Below, one piece after another: positions 28,239-37,353 of a stretch of DNA of 64,000 bases (the stretch's first letter is position 1; the number at the start of each line of letters is the position of its first letter). Origin of the DNA: FEN-1297 sp963843605 (GTDB lineage Bacteria; Bacteroidota; Ignavibacteria; Ignavibacteriales; Ignavibacteriaceae); the NCBI GenBank assembly GCA_963843605.1, contig CAWJLA010000004.1, positions 372,001 through 436,000 of the forward strand, read 5' to 3'. Under the pieces are notes generated by a model that made no database searches, was not told the origin of the DNA, and was given only the letters and a program-made list of their open reading frames with translations. Both the position numbers and the translations under genes were made by a program.

Positions 28239-29187
28239 CTAGCGTTTTCATTTTTTTCCCCAGCGGAGTAATTGGTACTTTATCCATAAAAGGCTTCCAT
28301 TCATTTTCGGCAACGCTGCAAACATCGTAACGCGAGGCATTGACCGCACCTAGACACACTGCGCTGGTTAAGGTTTCTTCAAAAGTAAAATTATTGTGCC
28401 AACCGTAAGCGATGCCTGCTACAAAACAGTCGCCGCTTCCTGTTGAGTCAACATGAATAATTTTCGGGTTTTCCGCTTTGAAATGAAAATCGAAATTGGA
28501 AGCATAAATCGCTCCGGCTCCGTCGGTAAGGTAAGCTTGTTTAATGCCCTTAACATACAACCCGTTAAGGTAGGAGTTTTTTTGCTCCTCGTTTTGTAAA
28601 GAAATACCTAACGATTTTTCAACTTCCTCTTTGTTATTATGAACAATAGTAGGTGATTTATTAATACAGTTTTGAAGATGCCTTCCGTAAGTATCGCAAA
28701 TGGATATTTTATCGTATTTATTAGCAAGTTCAATTCCGAACGGAAAAATATCATCGGCCTCTTCACAAGGGGAGCTGCCCGAAAAGACTACTATCTCGCA
28801 ATTTTCAATCATCTTTTCCAATTTCAATTTAAACTCGTCAACCTCTGACGCATTCACGGCAGTATCGGATGCAAAAAAAGTAAAAACTCTTTTAGCCGAT
28901 TTATCTATAATTACTGAGCACTCTCTGGTTTCGTTTTTTGTGTGTATAGTGGAAAAATTAATTTTTTCTTTTGAAAGACTTTCTCTCAGAAGTTTACCGT
29001 TATTTCCGCCCTGAAACGTAAAAGCAAAATTGTCCATATGAAGGTAATTCAACTGCCGGCTTACATTTATTCCCTTACCTCCGACTTTTATTTCAAGGTC
29101 GCCGCTTCTGTTGTTGATATTAAGATCCAGTTTATTGTATGCAATTCTTCTTTCCAGGAGAGGATTAATAGTTATTGTCAAAATCAT
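28222..29187 (-). CDS. PfkB-family sugar-phosphate kinase (1-phosphofructokinase-like)
   Basis: 321 residues of the ribokinase/PfkB fold. The opening ILTITINPLLERRI follows the 1-phosphofructokinase/LacC pattern, where TxNPxxD is usual; here the Asp after NP is replaced in NPLLERR. VGGKGINVSRQLNYL gives the sugar-binding GGKGxN motif. The catalytic DSTGSGDCFVAG motif, with the base Asp, is intact near 250-260, as is the following helix. Phosphorylation of fructose-1-P, tagatose-6-P or a related sugar phosphate is likely. It lies between a GWxTD gene (10 bases away) and the Omp85 gene (17-base overlap), so it is in an envelope-rich operon without an obvious sugar transporter. Confidence 0.85.
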   Translation of the reverse strand: MILTITINPLLERRIAYNKLDLNINNRSGDLEIKVGGKGINVSRQLNYLHMDNFAFTFQGGNNGKLLRESLSKEKINFSTIHTKNETRECSVIIDKSAKRVFTFFASDTAVNASEVDEFKLKLEKMIENCEIVVFSGSSPCEEADDIFPFGIELANKYDKISICDTYGRHLQNCINKSPTIVHNNKEEVEKSLGISLQNEEQKNSYLNGLYVKGIKQAYLTDGAGAIYASNFDFHFKAENPKIIHVDSTGSGDCFVAGIAYGWHNNFTFEETLTSAVCLGAVNASRYDVCSVAENEWKPFMDKVPITPLGKKMKTLDVTPR

Positions 29188-29197
29188 AATTGATATT

Positions 29198-30481
29198 TCA
29201 TCTTCTAAATTTATAAAGGTCTCCGGTTAGCGGAGTTACTAATCTGAAATCACCGAACCCGGTATCATCAATAAAGATAAAACTCCGGTTCAATTCGTAA
29301 TATGACCACACTTCATAGGGTTTGGAATCTAATTCGAACGGGTGCCTGTCTATACTGTCCGGCGGACCCAGCAATATGAAAACCATCCCCATATCAGTTC
29401 GCCAGCCGGGAAAATACTGGGAGAAATGCGCATTGGCATATGCTACTCTTCTGTAATATTCATCGAACACTTCGTTTTCCTGTGTAGCAGGAGTAGGGTC
29501 TATTTTTTTCCAGAAGGCTTTAAAGAGGTCAGTTCTTTCCTTTGAAGTTTTGGCATTCTTCATTTTACTGATATCCGACGAAGATGCTATGTAAACCATT
29601 TCATCGATAGCTTTGTCCAAATCGTTTATTGAAACCGGCATACCGATCCATCTTGAAAAAAAAGATTTATCGACTGAAGCCAGTTCTTTTTCGTCGGTGT
29701 CAAAAGCATGTATCTGAAGATTATAATAGCCCAGGCTGAAACTGCTGTCCCTAAGGGTATAAAATATCTGGGTCTTCCCCGTGTCCAGACTCTTTTTCGA
29801 AGTATCCGAAAAAACCGTCTCTTTCTTTTTATTCAGTATTTCATAAACAAGGGATACATTTCTCGGTTTGGCTGAATATATCTCGTAAAAAATCGGTAAG
29901 CCTTTCTCAATATATGCAACGTTGTGCGAAACATTGGGCGATATTTTATTTTTGCCGCCTTTTTCCTGCAGTTTATTTAAAAGCATTATGTCGCTTAATG
30001 CAAAATCGCCGGACAAATCTCTTACGGTGAATTTCTTTTCTAGCGGCATTTCCCGGCTGGATTCTTTATCATAAACCGAACTCCTAAGGACATATTTACC
30101 CGGTTTTAAATCGAACGATTTTAAATTAAGCGTAAAATTTTTTGTTGAAACCGTCTCGTTAAAATTTTTCACTTCAATTCTGGAACTCCATGTTTTTTCG
30201 GCAATCAGTTTTTCTTTGTCTTCGTCAAACACGGAAAGTGAAATAGTATAAATGGACAAGAATTTGTTATTGTCCGTAACAAACTGAACGCTGGAATAGG
30301 GAAGCTGAATAAAAACATCCACCCTGGTAGTGCCGTTGTTACCCGAGGAAAAATCCAGTAATTCTTCGAAATATCTGGGAGAGTTTTCATAGGCGTTTTC
30401 CCCGGTAGCCAGTTCGGTTTGAGAATTCGCTGGCAGTATAAATACACATACGAAAAATATTATTGCTAATACTGTTCTCAT
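29198..30481 (-). CDS. GWxTD domain-containing exported protein
   Basis: 427 residues. Signal peptide (MRTVLAIIFFVCVFILPANS). The N-terminal two-thirds is beta-rich (about 50-270) with repeats of the form KPGKYVLRSSVYD. The C-terminal GWxTD domain begins near 320 and contains the name-giving motif GWRTD near 359, then MGMVFILLGPPDSID and KPYEVWSYYELN, FIFIDDTGFGDFRLV. GWxTD domains occur in Bacteroidota, Chlorobi/Ignavibacteria and Acidobacteriota; their biochemical function is not known. A second member enters at the right edge of this window. It is 13 bases downstream of rimO. Confidence 0.88.
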   Translation of the reverse strand: MRTVLAIIFFVCVFILPANSQTELATGENAYENSPRYFEELLDFSSGNNGTTRVDVFIQLPYSSVQFVTDNNKFLSIYTISLSVFDEDKEKLIAEKTWSSRIEVKNFNETVSTKNFTLNLKSFDLKPGKYVLRSSVYDKESSREMPLEKKFTVRDLSGDFALSDIMLLNKLQEKGGKNKISPNVSHNVAYIEKGLPIFYEIYSAKPRNVSLVYEILNKKKETVFSDTSKKSLDTGKTQIFYTLRDSSFSLGYYNLQIHAFDTDEKELASVDKSFFSRWIGMPVSINDLDKAIDEMVYIASSSDISKMKNAKTSKERTDLFKAFWKKIDPTPATQENEVFDEYYRRVAYANAHFSQYFPGWRTDMGMVFILLGPPDSIDRHPFELDSKPYEVWSYYELNRSFIFIDDTGFGDFRLVTPLTGDLYKFRR

Positions 30482-30494
30482 TTAAACTCCGGCT

Positions 30495-31787
30495 TTATAA
30501 TAAATGAGCGAACAGATCGTACTCATCATAATCATAAACTTTTGCCGCATAAAAATTCCCCGTTTTGATAACTTTGCCTTCAAGAGGAATTAATACTTCA
30601 CCGTCTACTTCGGGAGCATCTCTGTAAGACCGGGCAATATAAAAATCACCTTCGGTTCTTTCAATCAGTACTCTTAATTCCTTACCGACAAAATTTTTAT
30701 TCTTTTTTAAAGATATATCTTTCTGAATTTCCATTAATATGTCTTTACGCCGATTCTTTATTTCTTCAGACACCGGATCGCCTAAAATGAAACTTGATGT
30801 ATTTTCTTCAACCGAGAATGTAAAGGCTCCGATCCTGTCGAACTCGGCTTCCTTAACAAATTCACAAAGTTCATTAAAGTCTTCTTCGCTCTCGCCGGGG
30901 TAGCCGACGATAAAAGTAGTCCGAAGCGTAATATCGGGAATCCTTGTTTTTAATTTATCTATTAATTTTTTAGTCCTGTCACCGGTAATACCTCTTCTCA
31001 TCGATTTCAGTACCTTATCTGAAATATGCTGCAGGGGAATATCTACATAATTAAGTATTTTCGGGTTTGACTCCATTACATCGATTAATTCATCAGGAAA
31101 TTTTGAAGGATAAGCATACATTAGTCTTATCCATTCAATGCCCTCGATTTCGCTGAGTTTATTCAGCAAATCTCCCAGTACTAATTTGCCGTACAAATCT
31201 TTTCCGTAATCCGTAGTGTCCTGGGCAATTATGATTAATTCCTTAGTATTGTTTCTTGCCAGGAACTCAGCTTCTTTAATCAAATCTTCCGTAGGCTTGG
31301 ATACATGTTTACCCCTCATCAAAGGGATAGCGCAAAATGAACACGGATGATCGCATCCTTCGGAAATTTTCAAAAAAGCGATGCTGGAGGGTGTTGTTAT
31401 TATTCTTTCTCCCAGCAGATCATATTTTAATTTGCCTCCGAGCTGCTTCAGGATACCTTCGTACTTTTCGGTTCCGAAAAATGCGTCAACCTCCGGAATT
31501 TCCTTTTGAAGATCATCTTGATACCTTTCCGAAAGGCAGCCGGCAACAATTACTTTTTTAATACGTCCCGACTGTTTCAGTGCAACTGCTTCCAGTATAG
31601 TGTTTATCGATTCTTCTTTTGCCGCTTCTATAAATCCGCAGGTATTTATTATCACCGTTTCCGCATCATTAGGGTCATCCGTAAGTTTGAAATTATTAAC
31701 CTTAAGCTGCTTCATAAGTCTTTCCGAATCGACCGTATTCTTAGAACATCCCAGTGTTATCACATTTACTTTTTCTCTGCTTTTCAT
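30495..31787 (-). CDS. rimO: Ribosomal protein S12 methylthiotransferase
   Basis: 430 residues. Radical SAM enzyme that adds a methylthio group to an aspartate of ribosomal protein S12. The N-terminal UPF0004 domain has the three cluster cysteines in LGCSKNTVDSER, NTCGFIEAA and AGCLSERY. The radical SAM motif CDHPCSFCAIP (CxxxCxxC) lies near 145-155, then MRGKHVSKP. A TRAM domain is at the end (GKELRVLIERTEGDFYIARS...). CSKNTVDSE and MRGKHRSR-like residues separate RimO from MiaB, which is also encoded in this window at 42234-43586. Confidence 0.95.
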   Translation of the reverse strand: MKSREKVNVITLGCSKNTVDSERLMKQLKVNNFKLTDDPNDAETVIINTCGFIEAAKEESINTILEAVALKQSGRIKKVIVAGCLSERYQDDLQKEIPEVDAFFGTEKYEGILKQLGGKLKYDLLGERIITTPSSIAFLKISEGCDHPCSFCAIPLMRGKHVSKPTEDLIKEAEFLARNNTKELIIIAQDTTDYGKDLYGKLVLGDLLNKLSEIEGIEWIRLMYAYPSKFPDELIDVMESNPKILNYVDIPLQHISDKVLKSMRRGITGDRTKKLIDKLKTRIPDITLRTTFIVGYPGESEEDFNELCEFVKEAEFDRIGAFTFSVEENTSSFILGDPVSEEIKNRRKDILMEIQKDISLKKNKNFVGKELRVLIERTEGDFYIARSYRDAPEVDGEVLIPLEGKVIKTGNFYAAKVYDYDEYDLFAHLL

Positions 31788-31816
31788 TCAATTAACTTCC
31801 GCATAATTTTTATCGT

Positions 31817-32641
31817 TTATCTGCCGAAATATTTCAAATACAATAGGATAACCGGCGCAGTATACAGAATGGAATCAAATCTGTCGAAAATTCCGCCGTG
31901 TCCCGGAATCAGGTTCGATGAATCTTTAACACCTGCATCTCTTTTTATTAAGGATTCTACCAGATCTCCTATCTGCCCGACAATACCGATAATAAATCCG
32001 AAGCTGAGCACCGTTATCCAATTTAAAAAATTTAAGAATATAATTTTCAACAATATCATTGCTAAAACCGCAAATATAAAGCCAAAAATTGCTCCTTCCC
32101 AGCTTTTATTAGGACTAACTCTGGGAAAAAGTTTATGCTTTCCTAGAGCAGTGCCGCCGAAAAATGCGGCGGAATCGCAAATCCATATCGTTATAAACAT
32201 TGCTATTATTACAAAGCCGCCTTGATTGTAAAGGTCATCAATTCTGGGATAAAATTCCCTTATGCCGATCAAAGAACCGGCAAATAATCCTATATAAAAA
32301 ACTCCTAATAACGTAGAACCGGAATTATAAATTGCCGAGTCTTTATTTCTGAATAATTCAATCCCGGTAATAAGAAGTACAAGAACAAGAAGAAACGAGT
32401 ATAAATCAAAAAAAGGAACAAACTGATCGGTAATCAGAAATATCAGCGCAAGGTAGCCCACAAGCGTATTTACGTTTGAACCTTTATTTTTTACAAGGAC
32501 ACTGTATTCGTAAAACGAAACCAGTGCAATGATCTGGACAAACAGGAAAAAGAAAAAATTCCCGAAATAAATTGCCGCCAATATAAGCGGTATCGAAAAA
32601 ACCGATACCCATACCCGCTTAGCAGTATTCCCCATCGTCAT
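31817..32641 (-). CDS. cdsA: Phosphatidate cytidylyltransferase
   Basis: 274 residues with about eight membrane helices. The CdsA signature is intact near the C-terminus: GQIGDLVESLIKRDAGVKDSS followed by PGHGGIFDRFDSI, which provides the metal- and CDP-binding residues. SPNKSWEGAIFG upstream is also conserved. It makes CDP-diacylglycerol from phosphatidate and CTP, the precursor of all phospholipids here. Its ATG overlaps the stop of the DUF2007 gene by one base, and rimO follows after 29 bases. Confidence 0.95.
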   Translation of the reverse strand: MTMGNTAKRVWVSVFSIPLILAAIYFGNFFFFLFVQIIALVSFYEYSVLVKNKGSNVNTLVGYLALIFLITDQFVPFFDLYSFLLVLVLLITGIELFRNKDSAIYNSGSTLLGVFYIGLFAGSLIGIREFYPRIDDLYNQGGFVIIAMFITIWICDSAAFFGGTALGKHKLFPRVSPNKSWEGAIFGFIFAVLAMILLKIIFLNFLNWITVLSFGFIIGIVGQIGDLVESLIKRDAGVKDSSNLIPGHGGIFDRFDSILYTAPVILLYLKYFGR

Positions 32642-32994
32642 TAATCTTCTTCTTCCTCATCTTGTCCCTGATTGGCTACCTGCTGTATGAAATTAAGCGC
32701 GGCTTTAACATCATCTTTATGAACCAGCAATTTTATGACCGAAAAATCGCCGGGGGCCGGAAAATTTCTGTCTTTCTGGGATAATATTGCCGCGTGCACT
32801 CCGGCACCTTCCAGGTTGTCTCTCAACATTTCAATTTCATATTCCATGTTAGAGGTGTAAACTACTTCCCAGTTCTCCTCGGTCCAATCCTCGGGTTTGA
32901 TGAAATATTTTTCATCTACCAGAGGAGTACCGCAGTCGGGGCATATCGTAATCCCCTTTACATACTCGTAATTACAATTCGGGCATACCGGCAT
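32641..32994 (-). CDS. Zinc-ribbon plus DUF2007 small protein
   Basis: 117 residues. An N-terminal zinc ribbon (CPNC near 4-7, CPDC near 18-21) is followed by a DUF2007-like domain: EVVYTSNMEYEIEMLRDNLEGAGVHA, a ferredoxin-like half that often ends in a short helix with KAALNFIQQ. The tail is acidic (QGQDEEEED). Such proteins are annotated as putative signal-transducing or regulatory factors; no activity is established. The position, one base over cdsA and 8 bases after a CPBP protease, suggests co-transcription with membrane genes. Confidence 0.8.
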   Translation of the reverse strand: MPVCPNCNYEYVKGITICPDCGTPLVDEKYFIKPEDWTEENWEVVYTSNMEYEIEMLRDNLEGAGVHAAILSQKDRNFPAPGDFSVIKLLVHKDDVKAALNFIQQVANQGQDEEEED

Positions 32995-33002
32995 ATATCC
33001 TC

Positions 33003-33980
33003 CTAAGAAATTTTACGTTTTGAATAGTACCTTTTAATCAAATAAATTAAAGCGGCAAAAACAATAGCTAAAATAAAAAATATAGAGAGCGAACTCATTA
33101 GATTAAAATCTTTATTTACTGTTTTATTTATTATATCATCGTCCCCGTAAATAAAAAATAATATAACGGCTGCAAAATTATTAATGAAGTGCAGTACCAT
33201 CGGAACTATAATCGAATCCGTTGTGTAAGCAGCAAAACCGAAATAAAGCCCCAGCATGAATAACGGAATTAAACCGTAAGGGTTAAAATGATACAAAGCA
33301 AAGAATAAGGCCGTAATTACGGCTGCCCAGATGGGTTTGAATTTAAATTCAAAACTCTTTTGGATAAAACCCCGGAACATAGTTTCTTCGCAGACTGCAG
33401 GCACTACCGAAACAACGATAATAATTATCAAGCCGTCAAGTATGGTTTTTCCGCTTAACAGATTGCCGTAAGTTTTATCTACCATGTCGTTTAATTTATC
33501 TATCGATATTTTTAAAGAATTGAAGAGTACCGAGTGGGATGCTAATAATTTTATTAAGTAATCCTGAATGGAAAGATAATATTCCATAATCGGTGAAAGG
33601 ATAAAAATACCTACGGAGAATAACAATATTTCTTCGATCCTGGGAATATGCGCTCTGATTATCGTAGTTACATCTTCATAAACCAATTTTGATAATATCA
33701 ATGCCGGAAGCAGTATGAACAGAACCTGACTTGCCATTGTCATTAAACGAAGGCTGTTTACGGGTGCACTTTGGTAGTTAAATCCGAATACCGCAAGTGT
33801 TAAAGTTCCGCCGACAACTTGATATAGAAAAAATCCTCCGAACAGACCGATAAAACCGGCGGCAACCGGCGAAATTCTCGGGTAAATGTTATTTAACGGC
33901 AAATATTTGTTCCCGTTAGGAGAGTTATTTTCATCATTATCCGGATCTTCACCGGGAATATTACTATTGGAGTCATTCAT
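33003..33980 (-). CDS. CPBP-family intramembrane metalloprotease
   Basis: 325 residues with about eight hydrophobic segments. The CPBP/Abi core is present: VPAVCEETMFRGFIQ (EExxxR, near 196-206), then FALYHFNPYGLIPLFMLGLYFGF with a His, and VPMVLHFINNFAAV with the second His. These form the glutamate/histidine active site of CAAX-protease-type intramembrane enzymes. Roles in other bacteria include maturation of prenylated or secreted peptides and immunity to bacteriocins; none can be assigned here. The N-terminus is hydrophilic and Asn-rich (NDSNSNIPGEDPDNDENNSPNG), likely cytosolic. Confidence 0.87.
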   Translation of the reverse strand: MNDSNSNIPGEDPDNDENNSPNGNKYLPLNNIYPRISPVAAGFIGLFGGFFLYQVVGGTLTLAVFGFNYQSAPVNSLRLMTMASQVLFILLPALILSKLVYEDVTTIIRAHIPRIEEILLFSVGIFILSPIMEYYLSIQDYLIKLLASHSVLFNSLKISIDKLNDMVDKTYGNLLSGKTILDGLIIIIVVSVVPAVCEETMFRGFIQKSFEFKFKPIWAAVITALFFALYHFNPYGLIPLFMLGLYFGFAAYTTDSIIVPMVLHFINNFAAVILFFIYGDDDIINKTVNKDFNLMSSLSIFFILAIVFAALIYLIKRYYSKRKIS

Positions 33981-34134
33981 ATATTTCCGAAAATAAAAAA
34001 TTGTGAAAAGATTTCCTATTGAACTCGCAATAAGATTTTAAGTTTATAATAAGCGGTTAATTATATAAATGCTTTAATTATGATCATAACATTTTAAAAT
34101 TAGATTTTATTGTGAACAAGATCATTTGCGTTAT

Positions 34135-34935
34135 TCAGTTTACTTTTGAAGTGAGTTTGCCTGCGAGACCCTGGTAACTTGTCAGATCCGCATCTATGGC
34201 GCCGATAACAACTTTAGTTTTTACTTTTATCGGAATTTTAAGTTCGTCGTCGCTCAGCCAGACAAAGATACTGCCTTCGCTTTTAAACAATCCGCCTTTA
34301 ATTATAATCGGTTCGACAACGAAGCAGTTAAAGGTGCCGGCGGATACCGTAACCTTATCTTTTCCGATATATTTAACGTCGAGATTATAAACTGTATCTT
34401 TGTAAAAATTTTGAAGATGAATCAAATCGCCTATTTTCATGTTGGAAAAATCCAGCGTGCGGGCATAATATAGAGCGGAGACAATGTCGTTGGAGTATTT
34501 CGGTATTTTATATACGCCTTCGCTGGTCTTTGCCCGCCCGTTTCTCTGATCGAAAAATGCCGAAAAGTCCCTCGAATACCCGCCCTCGCGTATATGCTGC
34601 TCAAATCTCCATGGGAAAATTCCTTCTACATCAAGATAAGTTTCATAGTGATCTCTTACTTTATAAATCCAATCAAAGCTCGGCACCGAATTTACGTCGA
34701 ACGTAATGTTATATACTTCTCTTCCCGAAATTCTTTTAATCCTCGGAATTGCCATTGTTGCAACACCCGCAGTAACAAAACCGTACTTAACGTCGAATGT
34801 TAATTTCTCGCCAACCGTAAACGCGTGATTGTCAATTTTCCTAAATTCGTTTTTATTGTCGCCCGGGCCGAACCCGAAAAAAAACAGAGCAGAGAAAAAA
34901 ATGAGAACAATCAAATTCAAATTTTTTCTAAACAT
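34135..34935 (-). CDS. DUF3108 domain-containing exported protein
   Basis: 266 residues from the ATG at 34933-34935 (MFRKNLNLIVLIFFSALFFFG), a clear signal peptide, preceded by GGAGAAATTC. An in-frame ATG at 34977 lies further inside the upstream gene and is less likely. The mature part has the DUF3108 features FTVGEKLTFDVKYGFVTAGVATM near the start and SGREVYNITFDVNSVPSF, a predominantly beta lipocalin-like outline. Family members are periplasmic and of unknown role; several occur beside lipid or polysaccharide genes. Overlaps the GT9 gene by 8 bases, consistent with coupling. Confidence 0.82.
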   Translation of the reverse strand: MFRKNLNLIVLIFFSALFFFGFGPGDNKNEFRKIDNHAFTVGEKLTFDVKYGFVTAGVATMAIPRIKRISGREVYNITFDVNSVPSFDWIYKVRDHYETYLDVEGIFPWRFEQHIREGGYSRDFSAFFDQRNGRAKTSEGVYKIPKYSNDIVSALYYARTLDFSNMKIGDLIHLQNFYKDTVYNLDVKYIGKDKVTVSAGTFNCFVVEPIIIKGGLFKSEGSIFVWLSDDELKIPIKVKTKVVIGAIDADLTSYQGLAGKLTSKVN

Positions 34936-35983
34936 GAATTTCTCCGTCATGTGAAATAATTTTATGTATTTGCTCAATTTTGCCGAATACTTCTTCAGTA
35001 TTAATACTACTCATACAATTGAGCCTCTCGCACTGTTCCCTGGTACAATTCGAACATTTAATATCCGGTTTAAAAACATAACTTCTGTCGGAATAAGGTC
35101 CCCATCTTTCAGCAGAACATGCGGTAATTTTCGGATAAAATCCAATTACAAATTTACCCAAAGCTGCGGCAATATGAAGCGGACCGGTCGAATTTGCCGC
35201 GAAAATATCGGACATGCTTATTAATGCCACCAGTTCCTTAAGATTGAAGAGCCCGGAAAAGTTTTTTACATTTTCCGATACAGTTATATAATCGCAAATT
35301 TCTTTTTCACTTTTACTGCCTGTAATAATAACCTGGTATTTTCCGGAGCCGTCAATTCTTTGCACCAGTTCTCTGAATTTTTCCTTAGGTAGATCAATGG
35401 CGCTGCCTCCGCTGCCCGGATGAATTATGATTACCGGTTTGCTGCCGCCGATTTTATTTTTAACAAGTATCTCCTCGACCTTTTCCAGACTTTTTTTATC
35501 TATCTGCAAGTCGAATTCGATTGATCCGGTGCTTATATGTTCTTCTATTTCAATCTGCTTCAGCAGTTCTATATTGAATTCAAGCTCATGTTTTTCGGCG
35601 TATTTTCTGTGCGAATAAACCCTGTCGGTAAATAAGAACGAATACCACCTGTAACCTGTGCCTATTCTCTTCTTTATTCCCGAGAAAAAAACAATGAGAG
35701 AAAGCATAAAAGTAGGATATACTAAAATTACCGCATCAAAATTTTGGTGTTTTAATTTTTTAATATTAGATGAAAAAGAAGGTTTGCCGTTTTTTTCATC
35801 GAGAACCAGTATATTATCAACAGCGGGATGATTTTCTACAAGGCTCTTAGTATAATTTCTGACAAAAAACGAAACTCTGATACCGGGATAATTTCTTTTA
35901 ATAATTTTTGCCATCGGCAATGAAAGGATTACATCACCTATTCTGTCGGTTCTTATTATTAAAAGATTTTTCGGTTTATTCAT
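34928..35983 (-). CDS. Glycosyltransferase family 9 (heptosyltransferase-like)
   Basis: 351 residues with the two-domain GT-B layout of GT9. Start motif LLIIRTDRIGDVILSLPMAKII near 7-28, nucleotide-sugar domain PVIIIHPGSGGSAIDLPKEKF near 190, VIITGSKSEKEIC, and the acceptor/donor tail STGPLHIAAALGKFVIGFYP. C-terminal cysteines (CSNC, CERLNC) are frequent in this branch. Enzymes of this family add heptose or related sugars to lipid A core or other acceptors. It shares an ATGA overlap with the DNA glycosylase gene upstream and 8 bases with the DUF3108 gene downstream. Confidence 0.87.
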   Translation of the reverse strand: MNKPKNLLIIRTDRIGDVILSLPMAKIIKRNYPGIRVSFFVRNYTKSLVENHPAVDNILVLDEKNGKPSFSSNIKKLKHQNFDAVILVYPTFMLSLIVFFSGIKKRIGTGYRWYSFLFTDRVYSHRKYAEKHELEFNIELLKQIEIEEHISTGSIEFDLQIDKKSLEKVEEILVKNKIGGSKPVIIIHPGSGGSAIDLPKEKFRELVQRIDGSGKYQVIITGSKSEKEICDYITVSENVKNFSGLFNLKELVALISMSDIFAANSTGPLHIAAALGKFVIGFYPKITACSAERWGPYSDRSYVFKPDIKCSNCTREQCERLNCMSSINTEEVFGKIEQIHKIISHDGEIHV

Positions 35984-36594
35984 TTTCTGGAAACATAAAG
36001 ATTGTCTTTAATATAAAATCTCCACGGTAAATCTACTGATTTTTTAATTCCGATTCTTTTTGTTACGACTATTTTATCAACGGCAATTTTCGGCTGCTTA
36101 AGTATAAAGATCTTATCTCCGGTTAGGTCAATACCGTAGTGAGTCTTGTCTATAGCAAAAGCTTTGCATACTTTTCCGGGACCGTTTGTTACATTAATTT
36201 TTTCTTTATTGCCGGTTACATTATTACCGAACCTGTTAAAAAGCATTCTTTCCGTTCCGAGAAGAGGTTCAACCGCACGTATTAGGACTGCGGTTCCGTG
36301 TCCTTTCTTTCCTGTAACTACATTACAACAATAGTGGTTGCCGTAAGTAAAATAAACATAAAAAAAACCTCCTGTGCCGAACATTATTTCGTTTCTTTTA
36401 GTTTTTCCCCGGAAAGTGTGGGCTGCCTGATCAATTGCGCCGTCATAAGCTTCAACTTCCACAATTTTTCCGGTATAAATAAAATCTCCGTCAATCTTAA
36501 CCAGGATTTTCCCGAGAAGGCTTTTAGCCACGGTAATTACATCCCGGGTATAAAAATATCTGGTTAATTTTCTTTTCAAAAAATCAGAGTTCAT
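35980..36594 (-). CDS. 3-methyladenine DNA glycosylase (AAG/MPG type)
   Basis: 204 residues. Removes alkylated and deaminated purines. The AAG fold is plain: FYTRDVITVAKSLLGKILV, GKIVEVEAYDGAIDQAAHTF with the catalytic Glu, GGFFYVYFTYGNHYCCNVVTG (substrate pocket tyrosines), AVLIRAVEPL, and LTNGPGKVCKAFAID-like NGPGKVCKAFAID. The gene meets the GT9 gene in an ATGA overlap, so a repair gene rides in an envelope transcript. No duplicate seen. Confidence 0.94.
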   Translation of the reverse strand: MNSDFLKRKLTRYFYTRDVITVAKSLLGKILVKIDGDFIYTGKIVEVEAYDGAIDQAAHTFRGKTKRNEIMFGTGGFFYVYFTYGNHYCCNVVTGKKGHGTAVLIRAVEPLLGTERMLFNRFGNNVTGNKEKINVTNGPGKVCKAFAIDKTHYGIDLTGDKIFILKQPKIAVDKIVVTKRIGIKKSVDLPWRFYIKDNLYVSRK

Positions 36595-36629
36595 TTTTAG
36601 ATTTGTTAGTTGAAGGAAAAAATCGGGAG

Positions 36630-37343
36630 CTAAAATTCAAATTCGGATTTAATCTCGTTTATTTTTTGAGAATAATAATCAGACTTCTGGGGGTTTTTCT
36701 TGATTAATTTTTTATAGACCTCCATAGCCTCAAAATATTCGCCCTGGTTCACGTAAATTTTTGCCAATGTTTCGGACACTATTAAATTACTTTCCGCAAA
36801 TTTAGCCGGTCTCTGTTCCTGTACATCCGTATTTTCTATTACATCCGGAATTTTAGCTTCGGCAATCTTTTTCGCAATCTCTCCCAGTCTTTGCTCAATG
36901 GTTTCTAATCCCCCGGGTGTTTTCGGTAAAGTTTTATATTCATTAGCAACGGGAATTTCTTCTTGAAGCTCTTCATCCTCTTCAAATAAAAAAGCATTTT
37001 TGGTATTGTTGTCGAAAAGCGAGCGCTGTCTCTTAATATTTTCCAGTTCTTTTATATAAAAATCGAAAGTCTTCTTTGAGTTTAAATGCTCGCTGCCGAT
37101 TTTAAAATTTTTCAATGCGGAACCGTATTGCCCGAGCAAAGTAAATGCTTTTCCCAGTAGGATGTAGGCAGCAGGATAATTCGGAAAGAGTTTCAGGCCG
37201 TTCTGCAGAATATTTATGGCTTTTTCGATGTTGTTATTTTCGATCTCCGTATTTGCTGCTCTTACAAATAACGGAGATCTTTTATTATACTCATAAATAA
37301 GACTGACTTTATCGTTAAATATTTCTTTTGTTGATTTAGTCAA
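36630..37343 (-). CDS. TPR-repeat protein
   Basis: 237 residues. TPR units lie at about 27-60 (AANTEIENNNIEKAINILQNGLKLFP, then YPAAYILLGKAFTLLGQYGSALKNF) and again at about 188-225 (SETLAKIYVNQGEYFEAMEVYKKLIKKNP). The middle (about 115-175) is acidic and low in hydrophobics (LFEEDEELQEEIPV). No signal peptide or enzyme motif, so a cytosolic scaffold role is inferred. It is 10 bases after the GT2 gene and 35 bases before the DNA glycosylase gene. Confidence 0.78.
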   Translation of the reverse strand: MTKSTKEIFNDKVSLIYEYNKRSPLFVRAANTEIENNNIEKAINILQNGLKLFPNYPAAYILLGKAFTLLGQYGSALKNFKIGSEHLNSKKTFDFYIKELENIKRQRSLFDNNTKNAFLFEEDEELQEEIPVANEYKTLPKTPGGLETIEQRLGEIAKKIAEAKIPDVIENTDVQEQRPAKFAESNLIVSETLAKIYVNQGEYFEAMEVYKKLIKKNPQKSDYYSQKINEIKSEFEF

Positions 37344-37353
37344 TATCTACTTT

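Noticed and set aside
31506..32225. 239-codon plus-strand open frame
   Set aside because: Antisense to rimO and cdsA, which are complete and conserved on the other strand; its translation is low-complexity Phe/Ile/Arg.
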